Of a stretch of 5,875 nucleotides of DNA, positions 5,580 through 5,875 are shown in pieces. The first letter of the stretch is position 1. Every line of letters begins with the position of its first letter. The notes below the pieces were generated by a model, which saw nothing but the letters and a program-made list of their open reading frames with translations, made no database searches and was not told the DNA's origin. The DNA is from Ruminococcus sp. UBA4383 (GTDB lineage: Bacteria > Bacillota > Clostridia > Oscillospirales > Ruminococcaceae), in assembly GCA_002389995.1 (NCBI GenBank), contig DGRR01000125.1, forward strand, positions 1 through 5,875, read 5' to 3'. Both the position numbers and the translations under genes were made by a program.

Positions 5580-5875
5580 TTATTTTTCTGATATTTCCCT
5601 GCTGATTCTGTCTGCAAAGACTTTATAGACATCGGGGAAAGCTTTTTTTGTGCGGACTGGTTTTAGTTCGCTGTCGGTAAAACAATGCGAGGAACTGCCT
5701 TCTGCACATATTTTTCCTGAAACGGTATTTATAATTTTATAGCTTACTTCAAGTCTTGTTCCTGTAAATTTTGTTATCACGGGATAAACCGCAAAAGGTT
5801 CATCAAAGTGCAGAGGATATAAAAATTTGCACTCAACGGAAAGCACGGGCATCATAAGCCCCTTTGCCTCAATTT
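5580..5875 (-). CDS. Hotdog-fold acyl-CoA thioesterase, YbgC/FadM-like (N-terminus outside window)
   Basis: Predicted 4HBT-family thioesterase hydrolysing acyl-CoA or acyl-ACP thioesters in the cytoplasm; the substrate is not predictable. The frame is open to the right edge, with 97 residues visible of a usual 130-145, so about 35-45 N-terminal residues are missing. These include the catalytic Asp region near the start and the long hotdog helix. Visible are the end of the helix and its following turn (IEAKGLMMPV), then strand patterns typical of the family: SVECKFLYPLHFDEPFAVYP, TRLEVSYKIIN and GKICAEGSSSHCFTD. The tandem ATGs at 5855 and 5852 are internal methionines, not starts, because the preceding codons already match the family. 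The gene ends 87 bases upstream of the regulator gene, and no clear terminator lies between, so some readthrough into the operon is possible. I see no functional tie to its neighbours. Confidence 0.75.
   Translation of the reverse strand, partial: IEAKGLMMPVLSVECKFLYPLHFDEPFAVYPVITKFTGTRLEVSYKIINTVSGKICAEGSSSHCFTDSELKPVRTKKAFPDVYKVFADRISREISEK

Overview
The window looks like ordinary chromosome of an AT-rich, low-GC anaerobic Firmicute. Oscillospiraceae/Ruminococcus-like is my best guess, made from protein style alone. Supporting points are a class III (oxygen-sensitive) ribonucleotide reductase activase, strong AGGAGG-type ribosome binding sites, sigma-A-type promoters, a TTG start, and a UPF0735 (PheB-type) ACT protein next to homoserine dehydrogenase. 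I see no mobile element, CRISPR array, tRNA or rRNA. No gap between genes exceeds about 155 bases.

Layout, left to right. (1) The end of nrdG on the + strand runs in from the left edge. It converges on the minus-strand hom gene across a bidirectional rho-independent terminator at 474-503. (2) A minus-strand amino-acid unit follows: a free-standing ACT-domain regulator (1780-2226), then hom (511-1704), driven by a near-consensus promoter at 2284-2312. (3) A minus-strand three-gene operon is transcribed dtxR-like regulator (5082-5492), murL (3713-5095), murD2 (2382-3716). Its genes overlap by 14 and 4 bases. It starts from a near-consensus promoter (5525-5553) carrying a perfect palindrome and ends at a strong terminator (2350-2376). 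(4) The 3' part of a hotdog-fold acyl-CoA thioesterase gene enters from the right edge on the minus strand.

The most interesting part is region 3. The large protein of the murL gene carries the sequence hallmarks of MurL, UDP-MurNAc-L-Ala-L-Glu epimerase. Its partner is a Mur ligase whose amino-acid-binding motifs depart from classical D-glutamate-adding MurD. The pair matches the alternative route to peptidoglycan D-glutamate known from Xanthomonas oryzae: MurD2 adds L-Glu to UDP-MurNAc-L-Ala, and MurL then inverts that residue to D-Glu. A DtxR/MntR-family metal-dependent repressor heads the operon and overlaps murL, which suggests that cell-wall precursor synthesis is tied to metal status. 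This is an inference from gene order and would need experiments to confirm.

A second, smaller theme is the ACT-hom pair. The homoserine dehydrogenase has a shortened C-terminal ACT-like tail that lacks the usual ligand-binding loop and helix, while an intact ACT protein is encoded just upstream in the same unit.
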